From DASUAO01 sp035763745 (GTDB lineage: Bacteria; Actinomycetota; Acidimicrobiia; IMCC26256; PALSA-555): a stretch of 64,000 nt of DNA. How positions within the stretch are numbered: the stretch's first letter is position 1; the number at the start of each line of letters is the position of its first letter. The notes under the pieces are model-generated. The model was not told the DNA's origin. It saw only the letters and a list, made by a program, of their open reading frames with translations, and searched no databases. Position numbers and translations under genes: made by a program. Location: assembly GCA_035763745.1 (NCBI GenBank), contig DASUAO010000023.1, positions 1 to 64,000 of the forward strand, given 5' to 3'. Below, piece after piece: positions 24,970-33,435 of this stretch.

Positions 24970-25575
24970 CTACCAGGGGGATCCGTAGCGGTCGCGGTGG
25001 GTGTGTTCGGCGAAGGGCTCGCGCCGCGGCGGCCCGAGGGGCTTGGCCGGGTAACCGAGCGGCACCACGACCTGGGGGAGCACGTGGTCGGGGAGACCCA
25101 CGAGCGCCCGCAGCTCGTCGGCGAACACCGTCGTGATGGTCGTGAACGCCGAGGCCAGCCCGAGCGCCGTGGCGGCGAGGAGCAGGTTCTGGGTGGCGGG
25201 GTAGATCGACGATGCGATCGTGGCCGGAAGACACCGTTCGGTGTCGGCGGCCACGACGACGAGGACAGGGGCCTCGTGCACGCGGCCCTCGGTCATGCTC
25301 GCGTCGACCTCGGCGAGGAGCGCCGGCTCGAGCCGCTTCGCCGCAAACGCCCGTCCGCCGCCGTCCCACGCCCGCACGGTGAGCTGCTGGATAGCGGCGC
25401 GGACGCCGTCGTCGCGCACGACCACGAACTCCCACGGCTGACGGTTCTCCGCGCTCGGCGCGAACGTCGCCGCGTCGAGGATCCGAGCGAGATCGGCGTC
25501 GTCGACGAGTCGGTCCGAGAACGCGCGGCACGCGCGCTGGCGGTGGACGATCGCGAAGAGGTCGTCGTCGCTCAC
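24970..25575 (-). CDS. Nitroreductase family FMN protein
   Basis: A 201-residue FMN-dependent nitroreductase-fold protein. Recognisable regions are HRQRACRAFSDRLVDD (phosphate-binding Arg region), FAPSAENRQPWEFVVV and IASSIYPATQNLLLAATALGL. GTG 25575 overlaps the stop of the upstream gene as GTGA. The much longer open frame on this strand is a shadow of neighbouring genes. Substrates may be nitro compounds, quinones or enones. Confidence 0.86.
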   Translation of the reverse strand: MSDDDLFAIVHRQRACRAFSDRLVDDADLARILDAATFAPSAENRQPWEFVVVRDDGVRAAIQQLTVRAWDGGGRAFAAKRLEPALLAEVDASMTEGRVHEAPVLVVVAADTERCLPATIASSIYPATQNLLLAATALGLASAFTTITTVFADELRALVGLPDHVLPQVVVPLGYPAKPLGPPRREPFAEHTHRDRYGSPW

Positions 25576-26234
25576 GCGCGGCGCTCGCCCACGCGGGCGA
25601 AGGTGTTCACGTACATGATGCGGAGCTGGTCGTGCCAGCCCCACTCCTGGAACGCCGGGGTCCCCTGGGCGCCGATGCGCTGCTCGACGAGGGGGGTCAT
25701 CGACTTGAAGGCCCGTTCGGGCTCGTCGGTGTCCATCTCGTAGAAGTGCAGGTACCGGGGATCGGTGTCGGAGCACGCGGCGCCGAGCACGTTCTCGAAC
25801 GGCGTGATCATCGTGTATCCGGGCACCCCGACGTCGGAGATGTGGCGGATGTGCACGAAGTCGCCCCAGTCGCGGAGGTCCTGGGCGCGGCTTGCGTCCT
25901 TCGGGCTGATGAGCACGAGCGAGAGGCCGATCGTCGGCCGCCCCGAGAGGCTGCCCTGGCCGGGTCGGGCGGTGCGGAGGAAGTGGTGCCCGGTGATCCC
26001 CTGGGGAAGGTCCACCGGAGCGCCGAACTCCCCGTCGACCTCGTAGACGCCGAGCACGTCGAACTCGGGGAGCACGCGGGGGAGGTCGGTGCGGTCGCGC
26101 TTGACGTTGGTCCACCACGTCGCCCGTTCGACCCCGGGGAGCGCGAGCACGTCGGGGACCCGGTCGGTGGCGTACCCGTCGGCGTCGCGCTCGGTCATCT
26201 CGAGGTAGAGCGAGGGCGTCAGCCGGTCCTCCAT
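25572..26234 (-). CDS. Two-domain ferredoxin-like (dimeric alpha-beta barrel) protein of unknown function
   Basis: A 220-residue protein made of two similar halves, each with a beta-alpha-beta pattern resembling EthD/DABB-type dimeric alpha-beta barrel domains (SLYLEMTERDADGYATD and YLHFYEMDTDEPERAFKSM). No catalytic motif can be assigned. ATG 26234 lies 8 nt after TAGACT (26248-26243), a leaderless layout that excludes the longer frame. It is translationally coupled to the nitroreductase and divergent from an F420-type nitroreductase. Confidence 0.62.
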   Translation of the reverse strand: MEDRLTPSLYLEMTERDADGYATDRVPDVLALPGVERATWWTNVKRDRTDLPRVLPEFDVLGVYEVDGEFGAPVDLPQGITGHHFLRTARPGQGSLSGRPTIGLSLVLISPKDASRAQDLRDWGDFVHIRHISDVGVPGYTMITPFENVLGAACSDTDPRYLHFYEMDTDEPERAFKSMTPLVEQRIGAQGTPAFQEWGWHDQLRIMYVNTFARVGERRA

Positions 26235-26259
26235 GCCGGGTGAGTCTAGGGTCCGGTCC
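26235..26259. promoter_or_regulatory. Compact overlapping divergent leaderless promoters
   Basis: The minus-strand -10 box TAGACT (26248-26243) and the plus-strand -10 box TAGGGT (26247-26252) share two bases. Each is followed by 8 or 7 nt and then an ATG. Only 25 bp separate the two start codons, so both genes must be leaderless and compete for one polymerase site. Confidence 0.6.
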
Positions 26260-26703
26260 ATGGGACTGAACCCGACGATCAAGAGCCCGCGTTGGTTCCT
26301 CACGACCTTCTCGGGGCTGCACAAGGTCTGGTACCGACTCACCGGAGGCAAGATCGGCGGGAAGTTCCACGGCGCGCCGCTGGTCCTGCTCACCACGACC
26401 GGTCGGAAGTCGGGCGCGGAGCGCACGTGGCCGCTCCTCGCACTGCGCGATGGCGACGCGTACCTGTTCGCAGCGTCCAACAGCGGCCACGACCACCATC
26501 CCGCGTGGTACCTGAACCTCGAGGCGAGCCCCGAGGTGACGGTGCGCGACGGCGGCACGACCGTCTCCGGTCGGGCGCGCATCACGACCGGCACCGAGCG
26601 GGCCGAGAAGTACCGGCGATTCGTCGACGTGTTCGACAACTACGCGAAGTACGAGCAGGCGACCGATCGGGAGATCCCGGTCGTCGTGGTCGAGCCCGCA
26701 TGA
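26260..26703 (+). CDS. Deazaflavin (F420)-dependent nitroreductase family protein (Ddn-like)
   Basis: A 147-residue split-barrel protein of the DUF385/Ddn family, which uses coenzyme F420 in actinobacteria. Family signatures are LLTTTGRKSGAERTWPL and SNSGHDHHPAWYLNLEASP. ATG 26260 is set by TAGGGT 7 nt upstream. It is divergent from the FMN nitroreductase pair, and the ligase gene follows 40 nt later under its own operator. Confidence 0.87.
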   Translation: MGLNPTIKSPRWFLTTFSGLHKVWYRLTGGKIGGKFHGAPLVLLTTTGRKSGAERTWPLLALRDGDAYLFAASNSGHDHHPAWYLNLEASPEVTVRDGGTTVSGRARITTGTERAEKYRRFVDVFDNYAKYEQATDREIPVVVVEPA

Positions 26704-26730
26704 TCCGGTCGCGTCGACCGCTGGAGTCGC

Positions 26731-26750
26731 TAACCTGACGCCCGTGTCAG
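26731..26750 (+). promoter_or_regulatory. Leaderless promoter with operator overlapping the fadD-like start codon
   Basis: TAACCT (26731-26736) is a TANNNT -10 box placed 7 nt before GTG 26744. The operator CTGACGCCCGTGTCAG (26735-26750) spans the end of the -10 box, the transcription start and the first codons. Bound repressor would block initiation directly. The same 16 bases recur at 47165-47180. Confidence 0.65.
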
Positions 26751-28534
26751 CCACCCGTCCGGAGTCGCCCAGCCTGCGACGGAAGGCCGTGCCGGCGCCC
26801 GGCGAGGCGCCGATGCCGGCAGACGACGCGGCGGCGCTCCTGCGCCGGAACGCCGCCGATCCCGACCTCCGGGATCGACCGGCGGTCAAGTTCGGGGACC
26901 GGGTGTGGACCCACGCCGAGTACGTCGCCGAGTGCCACCGGTTCGCGAACCTCTTCCTCGCGCGGGCGACGCCCGGTGCCGATCGCGGCGTCCACGTGGG
27001 CGTCCTGCTCGACAACACCCCGGACTACCTCTTCGCGCTCGGCGGCGCCGCGCTGGCGGGCGCGGCCGTCGTCGGCCTGAACCACACCCGGCGCGACGAG
27101 CACCTGCTGCGCGACGTCACCCACACGCACTGCGACCTGGTGATCAGCGAGCCCCGTCACCTCCCGTTGCTGGAGCCGATCGCAGCCGATCTCCCGGAGC
27201 TGCTGGTGTCGAACCGGTATCCCGATCCCGCCGATCCCGCCCCCGATCAGACCGGCGGTCTCGGCTCCGACCTCGACGCAGCACTCGAGGGAGTGAGCGC
27301 CGACGACGCCGGCGTGGAGCCGGGACCCGACACCCTCTGGGCCCTCATCTTCACGTCGGGGACGTCCGATGCCCCGAAGGCGGTGGTCTGCACGCAGCGC
27401 CGGTTCCTCGTGACCGGCACCCGCATGGGGATCATCATGGAGCTCGGACCCGACGACGTCGGCTACATCTGCATGCCCCTGTTCCACTCCAACGGGCTCA
27501 TGGTCGGTTGGGCGCCGTCGATCGTCTATGGGGCCTCCGTGGGCCTGGCGCGGAAGTTCAGCGCGTCCGGGTTCCTCCCCGACATCCGCCGGTACGGGTC
27601 GACGTATTTCAACTACACGGGGAAGCCGCTGGCCTACGTGCTCGCCGTCCCGGAGGAGCCCGACGACGCCGACAACACCTTGCGCGTGGCTTTCGGGAAC
27701 GAGGGATCGCCCGAGGTCGTCGACGAGTTCGCCCGGCGCTTCGCGGTCGACGTGATCGATGCCTACGGTGCGACCGAGGGCGGGGTCGCGGTCAACCGGG
27801 ATGCCGAGGAGCGCCCGGGGGCACTGGGACAGGTCGGCGACAACGTCAGGGTCGTCGACGAGGCAGGCAACGAGCTGGCACGCGCTCGCTTCGACGCCGA
27901 CGGCCGGCTCGTGAACGCCGAGGAGTGCGTCGGCGAGATCGTGAACACTGCCGGCGCCGGGCCGTTCGAGGGCTACTACAACAACGACGAGGCGAACGAG
28001 CGAACGTTGCGGTTCGGCTGGTACTGGACGGGCGATCTCGGCTACATCGACGACGACGCGTACCTCTACTTCGCGGGTCGCAACGCCGACTGGATGCGCG
28101 TCGACGGCGAGAACTTCCCCACCCAGCCGATCGAAGCCACCCTCGGGAGGCATCCGGATGTCGTCATCGCCGCGGTGTACGGCGTCCCCGACGACCAGGC
28201 CGGCGACCAGGTGATGGCGGGCCTCGTCCTGCGGGAGGGCGCGGAGCTCGACCCCGTCGCGTTCGCGGCGTGGCTCGACGGCCAGGACGCGATCGGCCCG
28301 AAGTGGCGACCCCGGTACGTCCGCGTGGTGCGGGAGCCGCCGACCACGGGGACGAACAAGATCGTGAAGCGGACCCTCGTCCACCAGAAGTGGCGGTCGG
28401 ACCGAGTCGACGGCGACGCCGTCTTCGTCCGCGGCCGCGGGGAGGCTGCCTACCGGCCGTTCACACCCGACGACGAGGCCGCGCTCCACGCCTCGTTCGT
28501 GCAGCAGCAGCGCGAACGCTTCTGGGACCTCTGA
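26744..28534 (+). CDS. Long-chain-fatty-acid/acyl-CoA ligase (FadD-like)
   Basis: A 596-residue ANL-superfamily acyl-CoA synthetase. Motifs are IFTSGTSDAPKAVV (P-loop variant, with SDA replacing TGR), DAYGATEGG, YWTGDLGYI and a C-terminal NKIVKR carrying the catalytic lysine. It resembles the mycobacterial FadD17-type ligases in length and order of motifs. GTG 26744 is the leaderless start; the nearest internal ATG (26813) would still keep the core. An acyl-CoA dehydrogenase follows after a repeat region. Confidence 0.86.
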   Translation: MSATRPESPSLRRKAVPAPGEAPMPADDAAALLRRNAADPDLRDRPAVKFGDRVWTHAEYVAECHRFANLFLARATPGADRGVHVGVLLDNTPDYLFALGGAALAGAAVVGLNHTRRDEHLLRDVTHTHCDLVISEPRHLPLLEPIAADLPELLVSNRYPDPADPAPDQTGGLGSDLDAALEGVSADDAGVEPGPDTLWALIFTSGTSDAPKAVVCTQRRFLVTGTRMGIIMELGPDDVGYICMPLFHSNGLMVGWAPSIVYGASVGLARKFSASGFLPDIRRYGSTYFNYTGKPLAYVLAVPEEPDDADNTLRVAFGNEGSPEVVDEFARRFAVDVIDAYGATEGGVAVNRDAEERPGALGQVGDNVRVVDEAGNELARARFDADGRLVNAEECVGEIVNTAGAGPFEGYYNNDEANERTLRFGWYWTGDLGYIDDDAYLYFAGRNADWMRVDGENFPTQPIEATLGRHPDVVIAAVYGVPDDQAGDQVMAGLVLREGAELDPVAFAAWLDGQDAIGPKWRPRYVRVVREPPTTGTNKIVKRTLVHQKWRSDRVDGDAVFVRGRGEAAYRPFTPDDEAALHASFVQQQRERFWDL

Positions 28535-28560
28535 TGGCCCGTCCGGACCGGCTTCCGTCC

Positions 28561-28703
28561 CGTTCTCGTGACAGAACGCGCCCGCCCACCCGTTCTCGTG
28601 ACGGATCGCGCCCGCCAACCTGTTCTCGTGACGGATCGCGCCCGGCAACCTGTTCTCGTGACGGATCGCGCCCGCCCGGGGGCCAGATTCGTCACGAGAA
28701 CGG
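28561..28703. repeat. Four 30-bp tandem repeats plus an inverted partial copy
   Basis: Four adjacent 30-bp units (28561-28590, 28591-28620, 28621-28650, 28651-28680) share GTTCTCGTGAC, then GA and CGCGCCCG, differing at a few positions. An inverted copy, GTCACGAGAAC (28691-28701), follows and can pair with the last direct unit (28652-28662) around a 28-nt loop. They occupy most of the 231-bp gap between the ligase and the acyl-CoA dehydrogenase. There are no unique spacers, so this is not a CRISPR array. The hairpin may end ligase transcription. Confidence 0.88.
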
Positions 28704-28765
28704 TTCGGGGGGCGGGAGTCGTCACCGGAACGCCGACTCCGGCGCGGTCGGCGGGCGCTGACGCC

Positions 28766-29929
28766 ATGGACCTGTCGTTCAGCTCCGAGGAGCAGGCGTT
28801 CGCTGCGGAGGTTCGCGCCTGGCTCGAGGCCAACCTCGAGGTCCCGCCCCCGTTCGCGACGCTCGACGACGAGGTGGCGTGGGGGCGGCAGTGGCAGGCG
28901 CGACTGGCGGCCGACCGATGGGTGGGTATCCACTGGCCCGAGGAGTACGGCGGGCGGGGGGCGTCGCCCGTCGAGGTCGCGATCTACAACATGGAGTACG
29001 CGCGAGCGCGCGCCCCTCAGCCGGTGAACCGGGTCGGAGTGAACAACGTCGGCCCCACACTCCTCGCGTTCGGCACCGACGACCAGAAGCATCGGTGGGT
29101 CCCGCCGATCCTCGACGCGAGCGAGATCTGGTGCCAGCTCTTCAGCGAGCCCGGCGCGGGCTCCGACCTCGCGGCGCTCTCGACGAAGGCGACGCCGGTC
29201 GACGGCGGGTTCGTGCTGAACGGCCAGAAGGTGTGGACGAGCTACGCCCAGTGGGCCCGGTGGGGGATCTGCCTTGCCCGCACCGACCCGGACGCGTCGA
29301 AGCACGCGGGGATCTCGTACCTCGTCGTCGACATGGAGGCCGACGGCATCGAGATCCGACCCCTGGTGCAGCTGACGGGCGAGGCGGAGTTCAACGAGGT
29401 GTTCCTCGACGACGTGTTCGTCCCCGACGACCACGTCATCGGCGAGCTGCACCAGGGATGGTCGGTCGCGAGCACGACGCTCTCCCACGAACGCGGCACG
29501 ATCTTTGCGTTCAAGGAGCAGGTCGTGCACGAGGTGTTCCTCGACGAGATGTTCGCACTCGCCCAGGAGCGAGGGCTGCTCGACGACGTTGAGACGGCCG
29601 ATGCGCTCGTGCAGTCGTTCACCGAGCTGCGGGTGTTGCGGCTCCACAACCTCCGGACGCTGTCACGTCTCGCCAAGGGGATCGAGCCCGGCGCCGAGAC
29701 GAGCTGGATCAAGCTGCACTGGAGCGAGATGAGCCAGGCGCTCTCGGCGCGGGCCGTCGACCTGACCGGCGAGGCGGCGCCGCTCTGGAAGGGCGCGCGC
29801 GACAACCCGGGCGACGGGAAGTGGCAGCGCCAGTGGCTCTGGAGCTTCGCGGCCACGATCGCCGGAGGGACGTCGGAGGTCCAGCGCAACATCATCTCCG
29901 AGCGGATCCTCGGGATGCCCCGTGGCTGA
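28766..29929 (+). CDS. Acyl-CoA dehydrogenase
   Basis: A 387-residue FAD-dependent acyl-CoA dehydrogenase (FadE-like). It shows FSEPGAGSDLAAL and NGQKVWTSYAQ (FAD and substrate binding), an STTLSHERGT region, and the C-terminal AATIAGGTSEVQRNIISERILGMP. ATG 28766 begins the typical N-terminus MDLSFSSEEQAF; the longer frame runs into the tandem repeats and is rejected. It would catalyse alpha-beta desaturation of the acyl-CoA made by the upstream ligase. Confidence 0.9.
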   Translation: MDLSFSSEEQAFAAEVRAWLEANLEVPPPFATLDDEVAWGRQWQARLAADRWVGIHWPEEYGGRGASPVEVAIYNMEYARARAPQPVNRVGVNNVGPTLLAFGTDDQKHRWVPPILDASEIWCQLFSEPGAGSDLAALSTKATPVDGGFVLNGQKVWTSYAQWARWGICLARTDPDASKHAGISYLVVDMEADGIEIRPLVQLTGEAEFNEVFLDDVFVPDDHVIGELHQGWSVASTTLSHERGTIFAFKEQVVHEVFLDEMFALAQERGLLDDVETADALVQSFTELRVLRLHNLRTLSRLAKGIEPGAETSWIKLHWSEMSQALSARAVDLTGEAAPLWKGARDNPGDGKWQRQWLWSFAATIAGGTSEVQRNIISERILGMPRG

Positions 29930-30317
29930 CGGCCCTGCCGTTCGTGCGGTCGGGTTCGACCACCTGGTCCTGCGCACTCCCGACGTCGAGCGCTCGCTGC
30001 GCTTCTACTGCGACGATCTCGGCCTCCAGCCCGAACGGGTCGAGGAGTGGCGTCGGGGCGACGTGCTGTTCCCGTCGGTGCGCGTCGACGCGAGCACGCT
30101 GATCGACCTCCTCGCAGCCGAGCGCAGCGGCACGAACGTCGATCACCTCTGCCTGGTGATCGAGCCCACCGACCTGCACGCGCTCGCGGCGTCGGGACGC
30201 TTCCACGTCGTCGGCGACGGGCCGGCCGACGGGCTCTACGGCGCACAAGGCTTCGCGGCGAGCCTGTACGTGCGCGACCCAGACGGCAACGTCGTGGAGC
30301 TTCGGTCGTACGGCTAG
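29922..30317 (+). CDS. VOC family protein (glyoxalase/extradiol dioxygenase fold)
   Basis: A 131-residue vicinal-oxygen-chelate protein with the paired beta-alpha-beta-beta-beta pattern: FDHLVLRTPDVERSLRFYCD in the first module, and HLCLVIEPTDL then YVRDPDGNVVELRSYG in the second. Candidate metal ligands are the first His, the second His and the final Glu. GTG 29922 overlaps the acyl-CoA dehydrogenase stop by 8 bp. Its stop shares the CTAG tetramer with the converging acetyltransferase gene. Confidence 0.85.
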   Translation: MADGPAVRAVGFDHLVLRTPDVERSLRFYCDDLGLQPERVEEWRRGDVLFPSVRVDASTLIDLLAAERSGTNVDHLCLVIEPTDLHALAASGRFHVVGDGPADGLYGAQGFAASLYVRDPDGNVVELRSYG

Positions 30318-31159
30318 GCCGGGGCCTGCTCGCGGGTCCCGGCCCAGAGGGTCACGCGGTTGACCGCGAGGTAGCCCATCCGCTCGTAGGTCGGACGCCC
30401 GGCATCGCTCGAGATGAGCGTGGCGGGGCGGTCGGGCCAGGCCAGTGTCGCGGCCCAGGTCATCGCCTCGCCGTACCCGCGGCTGCGCCGTTCCGGGTCG
30501 GAGGTGATCCACTCCACGTGGACGGCGCCGGGGCTCGCGTGCGCCATCGCGGTGCCCACCGGCTCGCCGTCGACGAGGCCCAGCAGCCATCGGTACTCGT
30601 CGCTGTCGAGCACGGCATCGATCGGGAACACCGTGCCGGCAGGTCGGTCGGCGAGCTCGGGCATGGGGTAGAAGTCGATGCACGCGCGCTCGAAGCGCAG
30701 CACGTCGTCGGGTTCGGTGACCTCGATGACCTCGAGATCGCCTGGGGGTTCCCGGCGCTCACCCCCCACCCCGCGCACCATGAACGGCGGATGACCCACG
30801 GGTGCGAGACCGAGGTGCCGGAGGTCGCGGATCGGGGTGGGCGCGAGCAGCAACCAGGGCCCGCCGCTGCCCGCGGTGAAGAAGCGCTGGGCGACCTGAA
30901 TCGCACCGTCGATGTTCGCGTCGGCGAGCGGGGCGGTGATCACGGCGCCGTTGAGGTAGGCAGCCGGCGATCCGGCATCGGCCAGCACCATGTGCTCGGT
31001 GCGCTCGACTCGTCCGCCCGCGCCGGTCGCGAGGTGGGCGCACATGTCGGCGAAGCCGTCGGTGTAGGCGCGCAGGAGCGTGTCGGCGGGTGCGTCTCGC
31101 TCCCAGCCCGTCGCGAGGAACTCGCCTTCCTCGGCGACGAACGACGACTGGTCGCTCAT
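30314..31159 (-). CDS. GNAT family N-acetyltransferase
   Basis: A 281-residue acetyltransferase-like protein with the GNAT domain in the C-terminal half. The acetyl-CoA motif region reads ITSDPERRSRGYGEAMTWAA, followed by STLI-like strand residues and YERMGYLAVNRVTLW. The N-terminal half looks like a degenerate second GNAT domain. ATG 31159 begins MSDQSSFVAEEG; upstream residues are low-complexity. The substrate is unknown. Confidence 0.78.
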   Translation of the reverse strand: MSDQSSFVAEEGEFLATGWERDAPADTLLRAYTDGFADMCAHLATGAGGRVERTEHMVLADAGSPAAYLNGAVITAPLADANIDGAIQVAQRFFTAGSGGPWLLLAPTPIRDLRHLGLAPVGHPPFMVRGVGGERREPPGDLEVIEVTEPDDVLRFERACIDFYPMPELADRPAGTVFPIDAVLDSDEYRWLLGLVDGEPVGTAMAHASPGAVHVEWITSDPERRSRGYGEAMTWAATLAWPDRPATLISSDAGRPTYERMGYLAVNRVTLWAGTREQAPA

Positions 31160-31187
31160 CGTTGCGATCGAGTGGCGCGGCCCATGG

Positions 31188-32600
31188 CTACAGGAACCTC
31201 CGCATGAGCTTCTCCTTGCGCGCCGTGTAGGGCGGGTACGCGAGGGCGGGGTCGGGCTTCGGCCGCTTGCGCAGGACCGACTTCGTGTGCGTGAACGTGT
31301 CGAAGCTGGCCTTGCCGTGGTAGGCGCCGACACCGCTCTCGCCCACGCCGCCGAAGGGCAGCTCGGCGACCGCGGTGTGGAACAGCGTGGCGTTCACGCA
31401 GGCACCACCGCTGCTCGTCCGTGCGAGCACGCGGTCGCTCGCGTCGCCGTCGTTCGCGAACACGTAGAGGGCGAGCGGCTTGTCGCGCTCGTTCACGAAC
31501 TCGATCGCCGCATCGGTGCTGTCGACCGGGAGGACGGGCAGGATCGGCCCGAAGATCTCCTCCTGCATGGCGGGGGAGTCGGGCGCGACGTCTCGCAGCA
31601 CGGTGGGAGCCAGGTAGCGCTCGGCGGCGTCGTGGTCGCCCCCGGTCACCGCAGTGCCGGAGTCGAGCAGCGAGACCAGGCGCGAGAAGTGGCGGTCGTC
31701 GATGATGCGGGCGTAGTCGGGGCTGGCCTTGGGGTCGGTGCCGTAGAAGTCGGTGACCGCCTCGCGCATGAGCTCGAGGAGATGCTCCTCGTGCTGGCGG
31801 GCCACGAGCACGTAGTCGGGGGCGATGCAGGTCTGGCCGGCGTTGAGGAACCGGCCCCAGACGATGCGTCGGGCCGCCACCTCGAGGTCGGCCGACGCGT
31901 CCACGATCACCGGGCTCTTCCCGCCGAGCTCGAGCGTGACCGGCGTGAGGTGCTCGGCCGCGGCGCGCATCACGATCCGGCCGACGGTGCCGTTGCCCGT
32001 GTAGAAGATGTGGTCCCAGCGCTGAGCCAGCAGCGCCTGGGTCTCCTCCACGGCGCCTTCGACCACTGCGATCGCGTCGGTGTCGAGGGCGTCCCCGATC
32101 AGGCTGGTGAGCACCGCCGACGTGCGGGGCGCAACCTCCGACGGCTTCACGACCGCCGTGTTGCCCGCCGCGATGGCGCCGATCAGCGGTACGAGGGTGA
32201 GCTGCACCGGGTAGTTCCACGGGGAGATGATCAGCACGACGCCGAGCGGCTCGCGCACCACGCGCGCCTTCGACGGCTTCGTGGCGAGCGCGGTGCGGAC
32301 CTTCGTGGGCCGGGTCCAGCGCTTCAGGTGCTTGCGAACATGGTCGATCTCGTTCAGGACGAACCCGATCTCGGTCCCCCACGCCTCGAGCGGCGGCTTC
32401 GCGAGGTCGCCCGCGAGGGCGTCGAGGATCTCGGGCTCCCGCTCGGTGAGGGCGCTCCGCAACGCGTCGAGCTGCGCCCGTCGCCACGCGAGCGGACGGG
32501 TGTGTCCGGTGTCGAACGTCCGCCGCAGGCGGGCGACGAGCGCGGGGGCGTCCAGGTCCGGGGTCGCAGGGGTGGGAGGTCGCTCGTCGGTGACGGTCAC
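31188..32600 (-). CDS. Aldehyde dehydrogenase family protein
   Basis: A 470-residue NAD(P)-dependent aldehyde dehydrogenase similar in length to class 3/fatty aldehyde enzymes. The catalytic cysteine is in NAGQTCIAPDY and the general-base glutamate in LELGGKSPVIV; ISPWNYPVQL and YTGNGTVGR mark the cofactor region. GTG 32600 follows a GGAGGGACC site. It would convert a fatty or other aldehyde to the acid used by neighbouring ligases. Confidence 0.9.
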   Translation of the reverse strand: MTVTDERPPTPATPDLDAPALVARLRRTFDTGHTRPLAWRRAQLDALRSALTEREPEILDALAGDLAKPPLEAWGTEIGFVLNEIDHVRKHLKRWTRPTKVRTALATKPSKARVVREPLGVVLIISPWNYPVQLTLVPLIGAIAAGNTAVVKPSEVAPRTSAVLTSLIGDALDTDAIAVVEGAVEETQALLAQRWDHIFYTGNGTVGRIVMRAAAEHLTPVTLELGGKSPVIVDASADLEVAARRIVWGRFLNAGQTCIAPDYVLVARQHEEHLLELMREAVTDFYGTDPKASPDYARIIDDRHFSRLVSLLDSGTAVTGGDHDAAERYLAPTVLRDVAPDSPAMQEEIFGPILPVLPVDSTDAAIEFVNERDKPLALYVFANDGDASDRVLARTSSGGACVNATLFHTAVAELPFGGVGESGVGAYHGKASFDTFTHTKSVLRKRPKPDPALAYPPYTARKEKLMRRFL

Positions 32601-32645
32601 AGGTCCCTCCAGTGGGTCGGGTCGGCGGCTCGGTGACCGCTCGGG

Positions 32646-33350
32646 TCAGTCGAGGAGGTCGAGGACGCGCCGCAGGTCGGGGGCGGTGGCGACGGGGTCG
32701 TCGACGACGTCGGCGGGCGCGGTGGTGTCGGGCCAGTGGCCCTCGCGCTGGAGGTAGAGCGGGGTCATGCCGAGCTGGCGGGGCCCGACGACGTCCGGTC
32801 CCCAGGTGTCGCCCACGAACAGCACGTCCTCGGGGGCGACGCCCACCTTGTCGAGCGTGTGCTCGAAGATGCGGGGGTGGGGCTTGCGAGCGCCCGCCCA
32901 CGCCGACGAGATGACGACGTCGACGGAGTCTGTGAGCCCGGCCTCGTCGACGGCTTCGGCGAGGTCCCAGTCCCAGTTCGAGCAGATCGCCAGCAGGACC
33001 CCCCGTGCCTTGGCGGCGGCGAGCACCTCGACGACCTCGTCATAGGGCTCGAGCACGCGGGTCTCCTGCCCCTTGCGGAACTTCTCCATCACGACCTCGT
33101 ACTCGCCGGGGTGGAGGTCGGTCTCGCTGAGCATCCCCAGCATGCGCTGGCGCTGCCACTCGACGTAGTGATCGCGGCTCTGCGAGTGCTCGAGGTGCTC
33201 GACCCCGTCGAGCCCGTCGTTCCACCAGCGGCTGCGCAGGTCGTCGTCGAGCTCGACCCCGTGCTCGGCGAGCACCTCGTCGACCGCGACCCACTGGGTC
33301 GCGCGGGCGAGCGTTCCGTAGAAGTCGAGGAGGACCGCGCTGACCGCCAT
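32646..33350 (-). CDS. HAD family hydrolase
   Basis: A 234-residue haloacid-dehalogenase-like phosphatase. Motif I is DFYGT (nucleophile Asp; the usual second Asp of DxD is replaced by Tyr, as in DxxGT-type members), motif II is ICSNWDWDL, motif III the lysine in ARKPHPRIF, and motif IV FVGDTWGPD. ATG 33350 lies 7 nt after TACCAT (33363-33358), supporting this start over 33359. A short fragment of the same N-terminal coding region recurs near 42.9 kb. Confidence 0.86.
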   Translation of the reverse strand: MAVSAVLLDFYGTLARATQWVAVDEVLAEHGVELDDDLRSRWWNDGLDGVEHLEHSQSRDHYVEWQRQRMLGMLSETDLHPGEYEVVMEKFRKGQETRVLEPYDEVVEVLAAAKARGVLLAICSNWDWDLAEAVDEAGLTDSVDVVISSAWAGARKPHPRIFEHTLDKVGVAPEDVLFVGDTWGPDVVGPRQLGMTPLYLQREGHWPDTTAPADVVDDPVATAPDLRRVLDLLD

Positions 33351-33435
33351 CGGGCCCATGGTACGCCCGGGGGTGCGCGGTCGCTCCCGGGCGAGGCCCA
33401 TCGAAGTGTCGATCGAACGATGGCGCCGAGCCCGA

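Noticed and set aside
28561..28680. CRISPR array
   Set aside because: Units are directly adjacent with no unique spacers, and no cas genes are present.
28568..28765. N-terminal extension of the acyl-CoA dehydrogenase through the tandem repeats
   Set aside because: It would encode a repeated decapeptide only because the 30-bp units are in frame; family members begin at MDLSFSSEEQ.
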